From positions 2,108,001-2,172,000 of the forward strand of contig NZ_CP094533.1 in the NCBI RefSeq assembly GCF_022811605.1: a stretch of DNA of 64,000 nucleotides, in the 5' to 3' direction. The DNA comes from Agromyces soli (GTDB lineage Bacteria > Actinomycetota > Actinomycetes > Actinomycetales > Microbacteriaceae). The notes beneath the pieces are model-generated. The model had not been told where the DNA came from. It saw only the letters and a list, made by a program, of their open reading frames with translations, and ran no database searches. Positions within the stretch are counted from its first letter, which is position 1. Every line of letters begins with the position of its first letter. The position numbers and the translations under genes were made by a program. Shown here piece after piece: positions 10,084-17,220 of this stretch.

Positions 10084-10193
10084 CCGAGATCGAGACGCCC
10101 CCGACGTCCACCGCTCGATCCTGAAACCCGTGAAGCGCTCCGGCGCAGCCAGGTGGAACGCCGCTTCCGGCCGTGGGCGACGGAGGTAGTGTT

Positions 10194-11024
10194 TTGGCTC
10201 GTTCCCCCAAGCGTCGTCTTCCCGGCGGTCGCGTCAGCAAAGCCGCGACCAAGGCCATCGTGCAGGCGAAGACCAGGGCAGAGGATTCCGAGTCGGCCAT
10301 CGCGCCGGTCTCGACGATCTCCACCCGGCGGTTCCGCCGCGGCGGTGTCGCGAACCTGGTCGTCATGACGATCTCGGCCGGCATCGTCGGCACGCTCGCG
10401 ATCCCCGCCTACGCGTTCACCCCGGGCAGTGAAGACCCGGAGTTCGCCACGAGCGCCAGCGCGGCCCTCACCAAGGCCGACCCCCAGTCGGTCGCCGTCG
10501 ACGCGGATGCCTCGGCCGCCCCGGTCTCCCAGGACACCCTCGCGGTCACGACCGGTGCGTCGATCCGCGAGGCGGCCGAAGCCGAGGCCGCCCGCCAGGC
10601 CGCGCAGGCCGAGATGGCGTCCTACGCCGCGTCCTACGACGGGCCGTCGGTGGGCGAGCTGCTCGCCAGCCCGCCGTACCCGAACTTCGACCTCGCGAGC
10701 GTCTACGACGTCGCGACGCAGTACATCGGCGTGCCGTACGTCTACGGCGGCGCGACGCCCGCGGGCTTCGACTGCTCCGGCTTCGTCATGTACGTGTACG
10801 CCCAGTTCGGCGTCTCCATGCCGCACTCCTCGTCCGGTCAGGGCGCGATGGGCACCCCGATCTCCGAAGGCGACGCCGTGCCGGGCGACCTCGTCATCAT
10901 GTCCGGCCATGACGGCTTCTACGCCGGCGGCGGCATGATCCTGCACGCGCCGTACGAGGGCGCCTCGGTGCGCGTGCAGCCCATCTGGACGAGCGACTAC
11001 TCGATCGTCCGCATCGGCATCTGA
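10194..11024 (+). CDS. Secreted NlpC/P60 cell-wall peptidase
   Basis: A 276-residue exported protein. A basic N-terminus (MARSPKRRLPGG, about 1-50) leads to a hydrophobic segment ending TLAIPAYA near residue 75, i.e. a long signal or anchor. A coiled Ala/Glu region follows (about 120-145). The C-terminal NlpC/P60 domain (about 165-276) has the catalytic Cys in GFDCSGFVMYVY, His in DLVIMSGHDGF and a second His in ILHAPYEG. It should cleave peptidoglycan stem peptides outside the membrane. The TTG start is chosen because GGAGGT (10182-10187) is 6 bases upstream; an in-frame GTG at 10173 lacks one. The promoter resembles that of the CHAP gene at 12029. Confidence 0.9.
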   Translation: MARSPKRRLPGGRVSKAATKAIVQAKTRAEDSESAIAPVSTISTRRFRRGGVANLVVMTISAGIVGTLAIPAYAFTPGSEDPEFATSASAALTKADPQSVAVDADASAAPVSQDTLAVTTGASIREAAEAEAARQAAQAEMASYAASYDGPSVGELLASPPYPNFDLASVYDVATQYIGVPYVYGGATPAGFDCSGFVMYVYAQFGVSMPHSSSGQGAMGTPISEGDAVPGDLVIMSGHDGFYAGGGMILHAPYEGASVRVQPIWTSDYSIVRIGI

Positions 11025-11049
11025 GATGAACATCGGGTGACCGCCCGAG

Positions 11050-11087
11050 GGAAACGGCGCGCCGGAGTCATCCTGCGCGCCGTTTCC
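11050..11087 (+). terminator. Intrinsic terminator after the NlpC/P60 gene
   Basis: GGAAACGGCGCGC (11050-11062) and its perfect complement (11075-11087) form a 13 bp stem with a 12-base loop, 25 bases after the stop codon. Confidence 0.75.
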
Positions 11088-11133
11088 TGTCGTACCCTGG
11101 AGGCCTGACGAACCGAACCGAACGGGGAGGCCG

Positions 11134-11343
11134 ATGGTGCAGCGCGAGCGCGTCCATGCCAGGAACGCGCGCGCGCACGTCCACCAACGGCCGAGTCATC
11201 AGCCGAACGACCTGAGCGCCGACGCGCTGCACGGGCACTGTCCTCTGGACGGTGCCCGTTTTTCGTTCCGGCGACCCCCGCAGGTCTCGATTCGCCGTCC
11301 GTATCCCGCGGCCGGAAGCCACCCGGCCCCGTACGAAAGGTGA
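11134..11343 (+). CDS. Possible small ORF upstream of the HNH nuclease
   Basis: Sixty-nine codons beginning MVQRERVHARNARAHVHQRP, with GGGGAGG three bases before the ATG (six before an alternative GTG). The product is rich in His, Arg and Pro. It ends four bases before the ATG of the HNH gene, which would allow coupling. Against it being a gene: the biased composition, and a strong intrinsic terminator (11231-11263) inside the frame. It may instead be a leader peptide or chance. The rest of the 11088-11347 gap holds nothing else I recognise. Confidence 0.3.
   Translation: MVQRERVHARNARAHVHQRPSHQPNDLSADALHGHCPLDGARFSFRRPPQVSIRRPYPAAGSHPAPYER
11231..11263 (+). terminator. Intrinsic terminator inside the leader of the HNH gene
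   Basis: ACGGGCACTGTCC (11231-11243), loop TCT, then GGACGGTGCCCGT (11247-11259) pair over 13 bp with one G-U, followed by five T (11259-11263). It is a textbook intrinsic terminator placed 85 bp before the next start codon, so it may end a short RNA or act as an attenuator. Confidence 0.75.
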
Positions 11344-11347
11344 CGTC

Positions 11348-11866
11348 ATGAGCGGCACCCTCATCCTGAACGCGAGCTATGAACCGCTCGCCGTGGTCCC
11401 GATGCGCCGGGCGATGCTCCTGGTGCTGAACGGCAAAGCCTCGGTCGTCGAGGCGGCCGAGGGCTGGCTGCACTCGCGCTCGGCGCGGTACGCCGTGCCC
11501 AGCGTGGTGCTGCTGCAGCACTACGTCCGCATCCCGTTGCGGCCGGTTCCGCTCACGCGCCGCGCCGCGCTGCAGCGCTACGGGTACCGCTGCGCGTACT
11601 GCCGCGGCTACGGCGACACGCTCGACCACGTCGTGCCCCGATCCCGGGGCGGCGGGCATAGCTGGGGCAACGTCGTCGTCGCCTGCCGTCGCTGCAACCA
11701 CAAGAAGGCCGACAAGATGCTCGCCGAGATCGGATGGCGGCTGCCGTTCGAGCTGACGGAGCCGAACCCGACGCCCCAGGCGCGCGCCGGGCTCTGGTCG
11801 GCCCGCCACCCGGAGTGGGCGCAATACCTCGGATCGATGCCGCAGCCGACGCTGCTGGCCGGGTGA
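11348..11866 (+). CDS. HNH endonuclease family protein
   Basis: A 172-residue protein of the widespread actinobacterial HNH type. It begins MSGTLILNASYEPLAVVPMR, a conserved opening, and has an HNH core from about residue 75: YRCAYCRGYGDTLDHVVPRS then GNVVVACRRCNHKKAD. Two CxxC pairs hold zinc, and the D-H and N-H residues form the nuclease site. The ATG is supported by GAAAGG upstream. The true substrate of this family is not established; these are housekeeping-like proteins rather than clear phage or restriction nucleases. It lies between two cell-wall hydrolase genes with matching promoters. Confidence 0.9.
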   Translation: MSGTLILNASYEPLAVVPMRRAMLLVLNGKASVVEAAEGWLHSRSARYAVPSVVLLQHYVRIPLRPVPLTRRAALQRYGYRCAYCRGYGDTLDHVVPRSRGGGHSWGNVVVACRRCNHKKADKMLAEIGWRLPFELTEPNPTPQARAGLWSARHPEWAQYLGSMPQPTLLAG

Positions 11867-11899
11867 GCGATCGACCCGCCCAGCTCATCCCGGTGCGCC

Positions 11900-11939
11900 G
11901 TGATCTGATCGTGACATCCGGCACAGCGTGCCCTATGGT
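11900..11939 (+). promoter_or_regulatory. Promoter with GTGAY direct repeat upstream of the CHAP gene
   Basis: GTGACA at 11911-11916, a 17 bp spacer and TATGGT at 11934-11939. GTGATC lies 11 bp upstream at 11900. The layout and the GTGACATCCG core are the same as in the NlpC/P60 promoter at 10008-10047, and both are followed by CGAGTCCG a few bases after -10. Shared regulation of the two hydrolases is the natural reading. Confidence 0.65.
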
Positions 11940-12028
11940 GGAACGAGTCCGGTGCGGTGCACGCCCTCCGGTCGCCCGAGACCACCCCGCAGACCCCCCT
12001 TGCGCTGCGGGATCCGGAGGAACTTCAC

Positions 12029-12871
12029 GTGAACGGTGACACCACGCGCGACGCGCTCCAGCGGCCGCGCGACCGTCGGCGTAGCGCGCCCGCCGCCCCC
12101 GACGCTCACCCCGCTCCGTCGTCCAACGGCCGGGTGCGCCGGCGCGGCCCCGTCCGGGTGCTCGGCACCGTGCTGGTGGTCCCGGCGATCATCGGAACGG
12201 TCGCGATCCCCGCCTACGCGATGATGCCGGGCGTCGAAGACCACGCGAGCTCGGCGAGCTACAGCCTGACCCAGAGCGAGGCGCAGGACCTCGTGGTGCC
12301 GGGCCTCGTGAACCAGGCCACGGTCGCGGCCGACAGCTACGAGGTCACCACGAAGGAAGAGATCGACCGGGCCGCCCGCGAGGCCGAGGAGGCGCAGCAG
12401 GCCGCTTGGGCCGCTGAGCTCGCCTCCCGCGCCGGCAACGGCGACTACGCCGTCTACACGGTGAAAGCCGAGGGCGACGACTACCCGTGGTGGGACCAGC
12501 TCCCCGACGACTACGGCGGCGGCCTCTCGCCGCTCCGCTACTACTACCGGGAGTGCGTCGACTTCGTCGCGTGGCGGCTGAACCGCGACGCGGGCGTGAC
12601 GAGCGCCCCGTGGAAGTGGGACTGGTCGAACCTCGCCTCGGGCAGTGCGTACGTCTGGGCCGACGAGTGGGCGGCCAAGGGCTGGCCCACCTCCTCGACG
12701 CCCGTCGTGGGCGCCGTCGCGTGGTTCCCCTACAACCACGTCGCCTACGTGCAGTCGATCAACGGCGACGGCAGCGTCAACATCGAGGAGTACAACCAGA
12801 ACTCCGACCACTCGTACCACCGGCGCACCATCCCGGCGGGCGAGGCGCTCTACCTCTATCCGCCGGCCTGA
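12029..12871 (+). CDS. Secreted CHAP-domain peptidoglycan amidase/endopeptidase
   Basis: A 280-residue exported protein. Its N-terminus is basic with a hydrophobic segment (about 45-65) ending GTVAIPAYA, very like the NlpC/P60 protein at 10194. A charged helical stretch follows (about 100-135). The CHAP domain (about 160-280) has the catalytic Cys in YRECVDFVAWRLNRD and His in FPYNHVAYVQSI. CHAP proteins cleave peptidoglycan amide bonds. The GTG start is set by GGAGG at 12016-12020, 8 bases upstream. Promoter and N-terminal similarity suggest it and the NlpC/P60 gene are co-regulated paralogous-type hydrolases that differ in catalytic domain. Confidence 0.9.
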   Translation: MNGDTTRDALQRPRDRRRSAPAAPDAHPAPSSNGRVRRRGPVRVLGTVLVVPAIIGTVAIPAYAMMPGVEDHASSASYSLTQSEAQDLVVPGLVNQATVAADSYEVTTKEEIDRAAREAEEAQQAAWAAELASRAGNGDYAVYTVKAEGDDYPWWDQLPDDYGGGLSPLRYYYRECVDFVAWRLNRDAGVTSAPWKWDWSNLASGSAYVWADEWAAKGWPTSSTPVVGAVAWFPYNHVAYVQSINGDGSVNIEEYNQNSDHSYHRRTIPAGEALYLYPPA

Positions 12872-12930
12872 GACCGCCCGGTCCGAGACCGCCCGGCCTA
12901 AGACCGCCCGGCCTAAGACCGCCCGGCCCG
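12871..12930. repeat. Four 15-bp tandem repeats
   Basis: Units of AGACCGCCCGG plus a variable four-base end (TCCG, CCTA, CCTA, CCCG) occupy 12871-12930, starting at the last base of the CHAP stop codon. A fifth partial GGACCGG follows. It is the only distinctive sequence between the convergent CHAP and lactonase genes. Confidence 0.8.
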
Positions 12931-12947
12931 GGACCGGTGGCCGCGGT

Positions 12948-13976
12948 TCAGCGGGGGACGCGGGCGAGGCAGGCAGGAGCCGGGGTCGGCACGGTGCCGA
13001 CGAGCTCCTGGGGCACGCCCTCGGCGTCGAGGGCGACGATCGCGATCGAGTCGGAACCCTGATCGGCGACGAGCGCGAACCGTTCGTCGTGCGTGAGCTC
13101 CAGGTCGCGGGGATGGATGCCGCCGGTCGGCACGCTCGCGACGTGCACGAGCGTCCGCGCCGCACGGTCGAACCGGAGCCCGGCGAGCGCGTCGGCGTCG
13201 CGGTCGCCGACGAGCACGAGGTCGCCGCGCGTCAGCCGGATCGCGGAGACGCCGAGGGCCCGCGGGGTCACCCGTCCGTCCACCGGGTACCAGCCGAGCT
13301 CCGCGCGTGCGTCGAGGTCGAGGACCGAGACCGTCCGGTCGAGCTCGTTCGCGACGAGAGCGAGCCGACCGGTCACCACGAGGTGGCGCGGGCCGGCGCC
13401 GGCGTGCACGGCGATCTCGCCGAGGTCGCCGAGGTCGCCGCTCGCCTCGTCGAGCGAGAGCAGGCGGATGCGGTCGGCCCCGAGATCGGGGCCGAGCGCC
13501 GTCGTGCCGTCGAAGACGAGCTGGTGCAGGTGGGCGGCCTCCTGCCGCTCGGCGTCGGGGCCGCTGCCGGTGAACGCCGCGCGGGCGACTGCGCCGGCGG
13601 CCCCGGGCCCGCCGATCGGATGCGAGGTGACGGAACCGCCGGAGTAGTTCGCGGCGAGCGCCCACGCCCCACCGGGGCTGATCGCGACGTGGCAGGGGTC
13701 GCCGTCGGCGGGACCGAGCTCGGCGAGCGGGGCGAGACTGCGCCCGCCGGCCTGCACCGACCACGCGGAGACGCCACCGGGCGCGAGTTCGTGGGCGATG
13801 ACGAGGCGGTCACCGCGGAGCGCCAGGAACATCGGGTTCCCGCCGACCGGGATCGGCTCGCCGAGCTGCCAGCCGCCCTGCGCGTCGACCTCGAGGCGGC
13901 GGACCCCCGCCGCGGGGCTGCCGAGGCCGCCCGTCGTCGACGCACCCACCCAGAAGACCGTCGGCTCGCCGCGCAT
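12948..13976 (-). CDS. Lactonase-family beta-propeller protein
   Basis: A 342-residue protein of the seven-bladed propeller lactonase family (6-phosphogluconolactonase Pgl type, muconate cycloisomerase-like). Features are the start MRGEPTVFWVGAST, ADGDPCHVAISPGGAWALAANYSGG (about 90-115), a His-containing HLHQLVFDG strand, AGAGPRHLVVTG (about 192-203) and GGIHPRDLELTHDERF near 275, which is the family's repeated xGPRH/xPRD pattern. Family members hydrolyse sugar lactones, but many are uncharacterised; the substrate cannot be assigned. No signal peptide, so it is probably cytoplasmic. It stands alone between a secreted hydrolase gene and a tRNA. Confidence 0.85.
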   Translation of the reverse strand: MRGEPTVFWVGASTTGGLGSPAAGVRRLEVDAQGGWQLGEPIPVGGNPMFLALRGDRLVIAHELAPGGVSAWSVQAGGRSLAPLAELGPADGDPCHVAISPGGAWALAANYSGGSVTSHPIGGPGAAGAVARAAFTGSGPDAERQEAAHLHQLVFDGTTALGPDLGADRIRLLSLDEASGDLGDLGEIAVHAGAGPRHLVVTGRLALVANELDRTVSVLDLDARAELGWYPVDGRVTPRALGVSAIRLTRGDLVLVGDRDADALAGLRFDRAARTLVHVASVPTGGIHPRDLELTHDERFALVADQGSDSIAIVALDAEGVPQELVGTVPTPAPACLARVPR

Positions 13977-14061
13977 GCTGCTCCATTCCGCGGCGGACCG
14001 CTGTCGGGGCGCTCCCGGCGCCGACCGCCAGGGTATCGCGAGCCGGTAGACTCGCTAGGCC

Positions 14062-14134
14062 GCCCCCGTAGCTCAGAGGATAGAGCGTCGGTTTCCTAAA
14101 CCGTGCGTCGCAGGTTCGAGTCCTGTCGGGGGCA
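14062..14134 (+). tRNA. tRNA-Arg (anticodon CCT)
   Basis: A 73-base cloverleaf. Acceptor GCCCCCG (14062-14068) pairs with CGGGGGC (14127-14133). The T arm contains GGTTCGAGTCC. The anticodon loop TTCCTAA places CCT at 14095-14097, reading AGG (Arg). TAGACT at 14047-14052 is the likely -10. The genomic sequence continues ACC, so a full CCA is not encoded. Confidence 0.95.
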
Positions 14135-14155
14135 CCGTTCGATTTCTCAGATCGG

Positions 14156-14512
14156 TCATTCCTGTTCCCACGGCAGCGTCACCATCGGGAGGATGTAGAT
14201 GCGGCCGAGGACGGCGACCGGATGCTTCGCCATGTACTCGGCGGCTTCGTCGATCGAATCGGCGGTGATCAGGTCGTAGCCGGCGAACCACTCCTTGAAC
14301 TCCGGGAAGGGTCCGTCGGTGACGAGGGTCCGGCCGTCGCGGACGGCGACGGACTTCGCCCGCTCGGGGCCGGCGACCGGGCCTCCCAGAGTGAGCCGGT
14401 CGGCGTGCTCGCCCTCGGCAGCCCAGCGCTCGAGCATCGCCTGGTCCTCGGACCGGGGCAGCTCGGTGCCGGTGGGGTCCGACATGTGGATGACGAGGTA
14501 CTTGCTGCTCAT
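14156..14512 (-). CDS. YCII-related (DGPF-type) protein
   Basis: A 118-residue single-domain YCII/DGPF protein. It has the ferredoxin-like pattern with MSSKYLVIHMSDP at the N-terminus and the signature TDGPFPEFKEWFAGYD (about 65-80). The gene overlaps the stop of the ECF sigma gene upstream by four bases, so the two are co-translated. ECF42 sigma factors are known to be genomically and functionally tied to DGPF proteins, which they transcribe. The biochemical role of DGPF proteins is not established; catalysis by the conserved His/Asp pair has been suggested for the family. Confidence 0.9.
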   Translation of the reverse strand: MSSKYLVIHMSDPTGTELPRSEDQAMLERWAAEGEHADRLTLGGPVAGPERAKSVAVRDGRTLVTDGPFPEFKEWFAGYDLITADSIDEAAEYMAKHPVAVLGRIYILPMVTLPWEQE

Positions 14513-15780
14513 GAGCGGGGTCCTTTCGGTGGTGCGAGTTGATTTCGTCGGCGGATGAGGTGTCTGGTCTCGGCGGCGGTCCCGGCCAGCTCGATCGCTC
14601 GGTCGTAGGCCGATCGGGCCTCGGCGGAGCGGCCGGTCGCGCGCAGCAGTTCCGCCCGGGTGACGTGGAAGGCGTGATGGCCCTCGAGCTGCTCGGTGAG
14701 CCGGTCGACGATCGCGAGCGCGAGTTCGGGGGAGTCGTGCTCGGAGACCGCGATGGCCTTGTTGAGGGTGACGAGTGGATTCGGGTCGATCTCCTCGAGC
14801 CGGGAGTAGAGGCTCGCGATGCGCGCCCAGTCGGTGTCGCGCGCGTGCGGAGCGGTGACGTGAGCGGCGTTGATCTCCGCGAGCAGCCGATATCTGCCGG
14901 GGGGCTCATCGCCCTCCGGCGACGCGAGCAGCTCCACGCCCTCGGCGATGAGCTCGCGGTCCCAGGATCCACGATCCTGCTCGTCGAGCCGCACCAGCTC
15001 GCCGTCGGACGAGACGCGGGCCGGCGCGCGGGCCTCGGTCAGCAGCATCACCGCGAGCAGGCCGGCGACCTCGGCATCGTCGGGCCGGAGCTCGCGTGCG
15101 AGCCGGGCGAGGCGGATCGCCTCCGCGGTCAACTCGCGCCGGATCACGGGCGACTCGGGGGCGGACGCGAGGTATCCCTCGTTGAAGACGAGGTACAGCA
15201 CCGTGAGGACGGCGTCGATGCGGGTGGGAAGGTCCTCCGCCGCGGGAATCGCGAAGGGGACCCCGGCCGCCTTGATCTTCGCCTTCGCCCGGCTGATCCG
15301 CTGACCCATCGTCGTGTCCTGCACGAGGAACGCGTGGGCGATCTCCGCCACGGTGAGCCCGCCGACGACCCGCAAGGTGAGCGCGACGCGCGCGTCGAGC
15401 GAGAGCACCGGATGGCAGCAGATGAACAGCAGTCGGAGCCGGTCGTCCTCGACGGCGCCGGTCGGGGCGGCGGGGTCCGGGTCGTGCATCGTCGCCGCCT
15501 CGCGGTGCTTCTCGTCTCGACGCGCCTCGCGTCGCAGCCGGTCGATCGCCCTGCGGTTCGCCGTCGTGGTCACCCATCCCGCCGGGTTCGGCGGGATGCC
15601 GTGCGCCGGCCAGTGCTCGACGGCGATCGCGAACGCCTCAGCGGTCATCTCCTCGGCCAGGTCGAGGTCGTCGAACCGGCGCGCGAGTCCCGCGACGATC
15701 CGCGCCCACTCGTCGCGATGGGTGCGCGAGAGCACGGTCGCGACCGCCCGGGGGTCGTCCCGACGTGTGGGCATGGTCAT
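14509..15780 (-). CDS. ECF42-type RNA polymerase sigma factor with C-terminal TPR-like extension
   Basis: A 423-residue sigma factor, much longer than a plain ECF sigma (about 190). Region 2 is near residues 20-95 (DLAEEMTAEAFAIAVEHWP, WVTTTANRRAIDRLR). Region 4 is near 120-185 (GGLTVAEIAHAFLVQDTTMG). The remaining 230 or so residues are helical repeats (ARIASLYSRLEEIDPNPLVT, LNKAIAVSEHDSPELALAIV), the ECF42 C-terminal extension that the group needs for activity and that stands in for an anti-sigma factor. ATG 15780 is set by GGAGAGGAG about 7 bases upstream. A TGTCGA/CGTC promoter lies just upstream, so it should activate itself and the overlapping DGPF gene. Confidence 0.92.
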   Translation of the reverse strand: MTMPTRRDDPRAVATVLSRTHRDEWARIVAGLARRFDDLDLAEEMTAEAFAIAVEHWPAHGIPPNPAGWVTTTANRRAIDRLRREARRDEKHREAATMHDPDPAAPTGAVEDDRLRLLFICCHPVLSLDARVALTLRVVGGLTVAEIAHAFLVQDTTMGQRISRAKAKIKAAGVPFAIPAAEDLPTRIDAVLTVLYLVFNEGYLASAPESPVIRRELTAEAIRLARLARELRPDDAEVAGLLAVMLLTEARAPARVSSDGELVRLDEQDRGSWDRELIAEGVELLASPEGDEPPGRYRLLAEINAAHVTAPHARDTDWARIASLYSRLEEIDPNPLVTLNKAIAVSEHDSPELALAIVDRLTEQLEGHHAFHVTRAELLRATGRSAEARSAYDRAIELAGTAAETRHLIRRRNQLAPPKGPRS

Positions 15781-15803
15781 CGTGCTCCTCTCTCCATCTG
15801 ATC

Positions 15804-15830
15804 GACGAACGGGCCGTTCAGTTTTCGACA
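15804..15830 (-). promoter_or_regulatory. ECF42-type promoter (autoregulatory)
   Basis: On the minus strand TGTCGA (plus-strand 15825-15830), a 17 bp spacer and CGTC (plus-strand 15804-15807) precede the sigma gene by 24 bases. TGTCGA at -35 and a CGTC-type -10 are the published ECF42 target motifs, so the sigma factor probably drives its own operon. Confidence 0.75.
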
Positions 15831-16003
15831 GTCTTTCGGAAACGGCGTCGGAACGGTGCGCGGTCGGCGGCTTTCCGCAGCGGGGCCCTGGCCTCGTCGG
15901 CCTCCCGGCGTTCAGCGGCGACACGATGGCGTTCCGCCTCGACCGCGGCCCGCTGCAGCTCGGCGCGCTGGGCGGTGAGCAGCATCAGCGGATCGATGTC
16001 CAT
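15818..16003 (-). CDS. Small charged helical protein, hypothetical
   Basis: A 61-codon ORF, MDIDPLMLLTAQRAELQRAA and onward, rich in Ala, Glu and Arg and predicted to be one long amphipathic helix or coiled coil. GGAAGGA lies about 8-14 bases upstream. Its 3' end runs through the -35 region of the ECF42 promoter. No family is recognised. The composition is also what a chance frame in this DNA can give, so the call is tentative. Confidence 0.4.
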   Translation of the reverse strand: MDIDPLMLLTAQRAELQRAAVEAERHRVAAERREADEARAPLRKAADRAPFRRRFRKTVEN

Positions 16004-16143
16004 GGAGGATGTCCTTCCGGATCTCGCCGGAATCGGTGCATCCCGGCTATCAAGACCACGAACGGCTGCGCCTCACTTCGACACCCTCGCCCCTCACCGC
16101 GAGGCGCTGGTGCGGCCGGCTCCGCCGGAGCATGATGGGTCGC

Positions 16144-17211
16144 ATGGACCTGCCGGTGATGCCGCCCGTCGCGCCGATGCTCGCGAAGTCGGTCAAGGAG
16201 ATCCCCGATATCGGGCACGTGGAGCCGAAGTGGGACGGCTTCCGCACCATCGTCTTCCGGGACGGTGACGAGGTCGAGCTCGGCAGTCGCAACGAGAAGC
16301 CGATGACGCGGTACTTCCCTGAGCTCGTCGAGGCGCTCCGCCGGGAGCTGCCCGATCGCTGCGTGCTCGACGGAGAGATCGTGCTGGTGCGCGACGGCCG
16401 GCTCGATTTCGAGGCCCTGCAGCAGCGCATCCATCCCGCGGCGAGCCGGGTGCAGCTGCTGGCGGGGGAGACGCCCGCCTCGTTCGTCGCATTCGACCTG
16501 CTTGCGATCGGCGACGAGGATCTCACCGGTGTCGCGTTCGGCGAGCGGCGGCGCCGGCTCGAGGAGGTGCTGGCCGGGGCATCCGATCCGGTGTTCCTCA
16601 CTCCGGCGACCGCGGATCCGGTCGAGGCCCGCGACTGGTTCGAGCGCTTCGAGGGCGCCGGCCTCGACGGCGTCGTCGCGAAGCCGCTCGACGGCGTCTA
16701 TCAGCCGGACAAGCGGGCGATGTTCAAGATCAAGCACGAGCGCACCGCGGACTGCGTCGTGGCGGGTTTCCGCTGGCACAAGAGCGGCGACGTGGTCGGC
16801 TCGCTGCTGCTCGGCCTCTACGGCGACGACGGGCGACTGCACCATGTCGGCGTCGTGGCGGCGTTCTCGATGGCGCGGCGCGCCGAGCTCGTGGCGGAGC
16901 TGGAGCCGCTCATCGAGACGGATCCGTCGCGGCATCCCTGGGGCGAGTGGGCCGAGCAGTCCGCGCACGAGCAGACGCGGATGCCGGGGGCGGTGAGCCG
17001 GTGGAGCGCGGGCAAGAACCTGTCGTTCGTGCCGCTGCGACCCGAGCGCGTCGTCGAGGTCGCGTACGACCACATGGAGGGCGAGCGGTTCCGGCACACG
17101 GCGCAGTTCCGCCGCTGGCGGCCTGATCGCGACCCCGCGAGCTGCGGCTACGGCCAGCTGGAAGCGCCGGGCGCGCTCGATCTCGGCGAGATCCTGCCGC
17201 TCAGGGGCTGA
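16144..17211 (+). CDS. ligC: ATP-dependent DNA ligase (LigC type)
   Basis: A 355-residue ATP-dependent ligase. The adenylated lysine is K29 in EPKWDGFR (motif I). Other nucleotidyltransferase motifs are RNEKPMTRYFPEL, VLDGEIV, VAFDLL, DGVVAKPLDG and FKIKHERTADC; an OB-fold domain occupies about 225-355. Length and the opening MDLPVMPPVAPMLAKSVKEI match mycobacterial LigC, a stand-alone ligase tied to base-excision and gap repair. No LigD polymerase or nuclease domain is present. Two in-frame ATGs, nine bases apart, precede the domain; the second fits the family start. The convergent aldR gene ends 9 bp away. Confidence 0.93.
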   Translation: MDLPVMPPVAPMLAKSVKEIPDIGHVEPKWDGFRTIVFRDGDEVELGSRNEKPMTRYFPELVEALRRELPDRCVLDGEIVLVRDGRLDFEALQQRIHPAASRVQLLAGETPASFVAFDLLAIGDEDLTGVAFGERRRRLEEVLAGASDPVFLTPATADPVEARDWFERFEGAGLDGVVAKPLDGVYQPDKRAMFKIKHERTADCVVAGFRWHKSGDVVGSLLLGLYGDDGRLHHVGVVAAFSMARRAELVAELEPLIETDPSRHPWGEWAEQSAHEQTRMPGAVSRWSAGKNLSFVPLRPERVVEVAYDHMEGERFRHTAQFRRWRPDRDPASCGYGQLEAPGALDLGEILPLRG

Positions 17212-17220
17212 GCGCCGCGC

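Noticed and set aside
10048..10193. Annotating a ydaO riboswitch
   Set aside because: Only part of the consensus is visible by eye; a covariance-model hit would be needed.
11134..11343. Firm call of a leader peptide gene before the HNH nuclease
   Set aside because: The frame has biased composition and contains a strong intrinsic terminator, so it is kept only as a low-confidence candidate.
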